40,538 nucleotides of DNA. Origin: an uncultured Bacteroidales bacterium (GTDB lineage Bacteria; Bacteroidota; Bacteroidia; Bacteroidales; Paludibacteraceae). How positions within the stretch are numbered: position 1 is the first letter of the stretch; each line of letters begins with the position of its first letter. The stretch covers positions 1-40,538 of the forward strand of contig CACXCA010000012.1 of assembly GCA_902766045.1 (NCBI GenBank), read 5' to 3'. Positions 38,302 to 40,538 of this stretch are shown here, in pieces. A model generated the notes under the pieces. It saw nothing but the letters and a program-made list of their open reading frames with translations, had not been told where the DNA came from and made no database searches. The translations under genes were made by a program, and so were the position numbers.

Positions 38302-38790
38302 TTACTTAATTGAGAAATAAGTAGTTGTTGCTTTACCAGTAGCTTTAACTTTATTGTTAACAGTTGCTGAAGTAATAACATAATTGTTCTCAGCAGATGC
38401 TAAACAGAAGATGATTTTGTCTGCGTTAGCCTCAGCTTCGCTTTGTTTTACATTCTCAAATTTAGTACCATCCCATTTCAAGTATGAAGTATGATCTGCA
38501 TCATCACCCAAAGTGAAGATTTCACCTTTTTGATCATCTTTCTTTGTAGTAATTTCGATTTCAACAACCTTAGAACCAGCAGTACCAGTTGCAGAAATTA
38601 CTTTGAAGAAACCTGATTTAGCCAAAGATGCGTTAGAGAAACCATAAGTGTTTCCTTGAAGAACAGCGATTTGCTCTAATTGTTGCTCCTGAACTTGCTC
38701 CTCAGCCTTATCTTCATCACTACAAGAAGTAAAAGTGAATGCAGTCATCATAGCTGCAAAAATCACTGCCAAATTAAAAATTTTTTTCAT
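38302..38790 (-). CDS. Surface lipoprotein, unknown function
   Basis: A 162-aa lipoprotein. A signal peptide ends at TFTSC (Cys23), and the next residues SDED match the acidic export signal that sends Bacteroidota lipoproteins to the cell surface. A Gln/Glu-rich spacer (EEQVQEQQLEQ) follows, then a small beta-rich domain. It is a monocistronic unit with its own -7 box and a strong terminator. I do not recognise the family. Confidence 0.88.
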   Translation of the reverse strand: MKKIFNLAVIFAAMMTAFTFTSCSDEDKAEEQVQEQQLEQIAVLQGNTYGFSNASLAKSGFFKVISATGTAGSKVVEIEITTKKDDQKGEIFTLGDDADHTSYLKWDGTKFENVKQSEAEANADKIIFCLASAENNYVITSATVNNKVKATGKATTTYFSIK

Positions 38791-38831
38791 TTTTAAATAA
38801 ATTTATTTAGTTAAACAAAAATTGCATTTCG

Positions 38832-38865
38832 CCTCGCTTGACGAGGTTTAAACAATGCAAATATA
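38832..38865 (-). promoter_or_regulatory. -7 box and leader hairpin of the surface lipoprotein
   Basis: TATATTTG (38865-38858) matches TAnnTTTG. The predicted transcript then begins close to the hairpin CCTCG-TCAAG-CGAGG (38846-38832), which would sit near its 5' end and could protect it. No consensus -33 box is seen. Confidence 0.55.
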
Positions 38866-38968
38866 ATATTTTTTTCAAATATTGAATGATTCGTAATTAT
38901 TTTTTTTGTAATAATTACAGACATAAGCATTAATCATCTATAATACAAGAAAATACGTATCAAGATAA

Positions 38969-39691
38969 TTAATCTTCTTTCATATTATGATAGACAGTTT
39001 CGACGTCATCGTCTTCCTCCATCTTATCAATCAATTTATATACAGACTCTTTTTGCTCTTCTGTAACTTCCTTGACATCATTTGGAATATACATAAACTC
39101 AACATTGGAAATCTCCAGTTTCTTATCTTCAAGATATTCTTGAATCTTTGAGTTGTTTTCGAATGCTCCGTAAATGATTATCTCATTTGTTTCCTCATCT
39201 TTAAAAACCTCATCTACACCGTAATCAATCAAATCCAACTCCAACTCTTCCATATCAATAGCGTCATTTGGAGCTAATTTAAACATACACTTATGCTCGA
39301 ACAAGAAAGAAAGACTACCTGATGTACCAAGACTTCCTCCATGTTTGTTGAAATATGAACGTATGTTAGACACTGTACGAGTATTATTGTCAGTAGAAGT
39401 CACAACAAAGAACGCAATACCTGCAGGGCCATATCCCTCATAAATAATTGTCTTATAATCTGCAGTATCCTTATCCAATGCTTTTTTGATTGCTCTTTCC
39501 ACACTGTCTTTTGGCATGTTTTCAGCCTTTGCCTTCAACAACAACATACGAAGACGTGGATTCATTGCAGGATCTGCTCCCGATGTTTTCACACAAGATG
39601 TGATTTCTCTCGAAATACGTGTAAATGCCTTTGACAATCTAGCATTACGTGCAAAAATTCTTGCTTTACGGTATTCAAATGCTCTTCCCAT
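38969..39691 (-). CDS. yebC: YebC/PmpR family protein
   Basis: A 240-aa member of the YebC family. It opens MGRAFEYRKARIFARNARLS, then GADPAMNPRLR, AKAENMPKDSVERAIKKA and EGYGPAGIAFFV, all diagnostic. Relatives act as transcription regulators or, as recently shown for some, help ribosomes through proline-rich stretches. Length is normal. A -7 box TAAATTTG lies at 39731-39738. Confidence 0.97.
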   Translation of the reverse strand: MGRAFEYRKARIFARNARLSKAFTRISREITSCVKTSGADPAMNPRLRMLLLKAKAENMPKDSVERAIKKALDKDTADYKTIIYEGYGPAGIAFFVVTSTDNNTRTVSNIRSYFNKHGGSLGTSGSLSFLFEHKCMFKLAPNDAIDMEELELDLIDYGVDEVFKDEETNEIIIYGAFENNSKIQEYLEDKKLEISNVEFMYIPNDVKEVTEEQKESVYKLIDKMEEDDDVETVYHNMKED

Positions 39692-39730
39692 AAAAATTAT
39701 ATTTTATTTACTATTTTTTCTAACGAAGTG

Positions 39731-39738
39731 CAAATTTA
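39731..39738 (-). promoter_or_regulatory. -7 box of yebC
   Basis: TAAATTTG matches TAnnTTTG, about 40 bp before the yebC ATG. No consensus -33 TTTG at the right distance. Confidence 0.5.
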
Positions 39739-39798
39739 ACAAATAATTATGAAATCCGAATTAGGAAATATAAAATTCAAATTATACACATAAAAAAA

Positions 39799-39830
39799 TA
39801 AAGGTGTGTAACTTCCGTCACACACCTTTA
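39799..39830 (-). terminator. Terminator of the PorP/SprF-like gene
   Basis: An 11-bp stem TAAAGGTGTGT/ACACACCTTTA, 16 bp past the stop, followed on the minus strand by TTTTTTT. The plus strand side also has a T run, so it looks bidirectional. Confidence 0.9.
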
Positions 39831-39845
39831 TATATTTTTTTAATC

Positions 39846-40538
39846 TTATCTACAGAAATGTTTCGTTACACACCATGTGTAGCCTAACATCACTTCATGC
39901 GAACCGTAGTTCTGACGGTTGAAACTTGTTAATCCTACCTGATATGCATATCCTACATGGAATCCTTTAAAACGAATACCTCCCATCGGCGACAATGACA
40001 ACGGATTGGAATTGCCCGAATCCAATGTCTGACGGTATGAACACTGCAACCAATAAGAGAAGTCCTCATTGCTTGGCAATGTCTGCATGAACTTCAAGTT
40101 GAAATCCAACTGACGCTCTCCGTTCACATTGAACTTGAACATCGCTGCTGGCTCCAATGTCATGTTATTGACCAAGTCAAAATCATAACCCAAGAAGCCG
40201 TATCCTGTCAGCGGACGTTTTGGCTCTTCCAATCCCAACTCCGTCAACTCCGTCGGAATCAAGTTGCTCATGCTGTAACCCAAGAAGAAACCATCCCACA
40301 AGAAATAGAGTCCGGCATTGGCATTGAGATAGAACCCTTTGTTCGTCCCCTGATTGCCCAATACGGGATCATCTGCTGCATATGTGTCAAACAAATACTT
40401 GTCGAAGTTGTAGTGGTTCACCATCAGTGAGATACCGAATGACAGCTGTCTTTCGATAGACTGCTGTTTCATCATATATCGGTTGTTCTCTGTCAACGGT
40501 ATATGATAGGCGAAGGTCACCTCACCTCCCTGTCGGTA
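39846..40538 (-). CDS. PorP/SprF-like T9SS membrane protein (5' end beyond window)
   Basis: 230 residues of the C-terminal part are visible, open to the right edge. The sequence LSFGISLMVNHYNFD, the stretch NANAGLYFLWDGFFLGYSMSNLIP, and a C-terminal beta-strand ending (GSHEVMLGYTWCV) match PorP/SprF outer-membrane barrels, which pair with type IX secretion and its gliding or adhesin substrates. SprF paralogs usually sit beside the giant substrate they serve; that neighbour would lie right of the window. A strong terminator follows its stop. Confidence 0.88.
   Translation of the reverse strand, partial: YRQGGEVTFAYHIPLTENNRYMMKQQSIERQLSFGISLMVNHYNFDKYLFDTYAADDPVLGNQGTNKGFYLNANAGLYFLWDGFFLGYSMSNLIPTELTELGLEEPKRPLTGYGFLGYDFDLVNNMTLEPAAMFKFNVNGERQLDFNLKFMQTLPSNEDFSYWLQCSYRQTLDSGNSNPLSLSPMGGIRFKGFHVGYAYQVGLTSFNRQNYGSHEVMLGYTWCVTKHFCR

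Noticed and set aside
38893-38918. AT-rich inverted repeat GTAATTATT/AATAATTAC after yebC
   Set aside because: The stem is AT-only except the ends, is not followed by T on the minus strand, and such repeats are expected by chance in AT-rich gaps.

Overview
The window looks like chromosomal DNA from a member of the Bacteroidota, most likely order Bacteroidales; I cannot name the genus. Support: type IX secretion (T9SS) C-terminal sorting domains on two large secreted proteins, a PorP/SprF-family gene, Bacteroidota-restricted small proteins (DUF4834, a 41-aa symporter accessory peptide), a lipoprotein with an acidic CSDED surface-export signal, and promoters of the Bacteroidota type (TTTG, 19-20 bp, TAnnTTTG). 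Nearly every gene is on the minus strand; the only clear plus-strand gene is folC.

Layout. (1) 1-10134: a two-gene accessory locus. A 664-aa T9SS-tagged secreted protein is followed, with a 4-bp ATGA overlap, by a giant secreted SpvB/TcdB-N, FG-GAP and YD-repeat Rhs protein (at least 2714 residues). The window ends inside its Rhs core motif, just before where a variable C-terminal (toxin) domain would be. (2) 10304-18133: a likely operon of neutral zinc metallopeptidase, dapB, lepB, a DUF3108 protein, a sigma-54 activator/response regulator with no DNA-binding domain, and mutS. (3) 18366-24224: a likely eight-gene operon from a -7 box at 24217 to a terminator at 18366: Cys-rich lipoprotein, MauE-thioredoxin fusion, hisA, a HisI-only hisI, an FtsE-like ATPase, metF, a DUF4834 protein and gpmI. 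(4) 24346-28191: a secreted CotH-kinase/lamin-tail protein with a T9SS tail. (5) 28295-33146: a PIN-PhoH ATPase, divergent folC, and a 7TM-HD (PgpH-like) c-di-AMP phosphodiesterase convergent with folC. (6) 33326-34456: tRNA-Val(TAC), rubredoxin and rubrerythrin. (7) 34485-38098: a promoter followed by phenylacetate-CoA ligase, an ACT protein, a 41-aa accessory peptide and a sodium:solute symporter. (8) 38302-40538: a surface lipoprotein, YebC, and a PorP/SprF-like gene that runs off the right edge.

The most unusual content is the T9SS-linked Rhs pair at the left. Next is a family of four intergenic palindromes with the same outer arms but two different centres; each type occurs as a pair bracketing one or two genes (zinc peptidase plus dapB; rubredoxin). 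Other points of note are the regulator without a DNA-binding domain, the HisI lacking its HisE half with no hisF beside it, and a convergent hairpin that holds the folC stop codon in its loop. No CRISPR array, insertion sequence, rRNA or prophage was seen, and no gene-free stretch exceeds about 300 bases.
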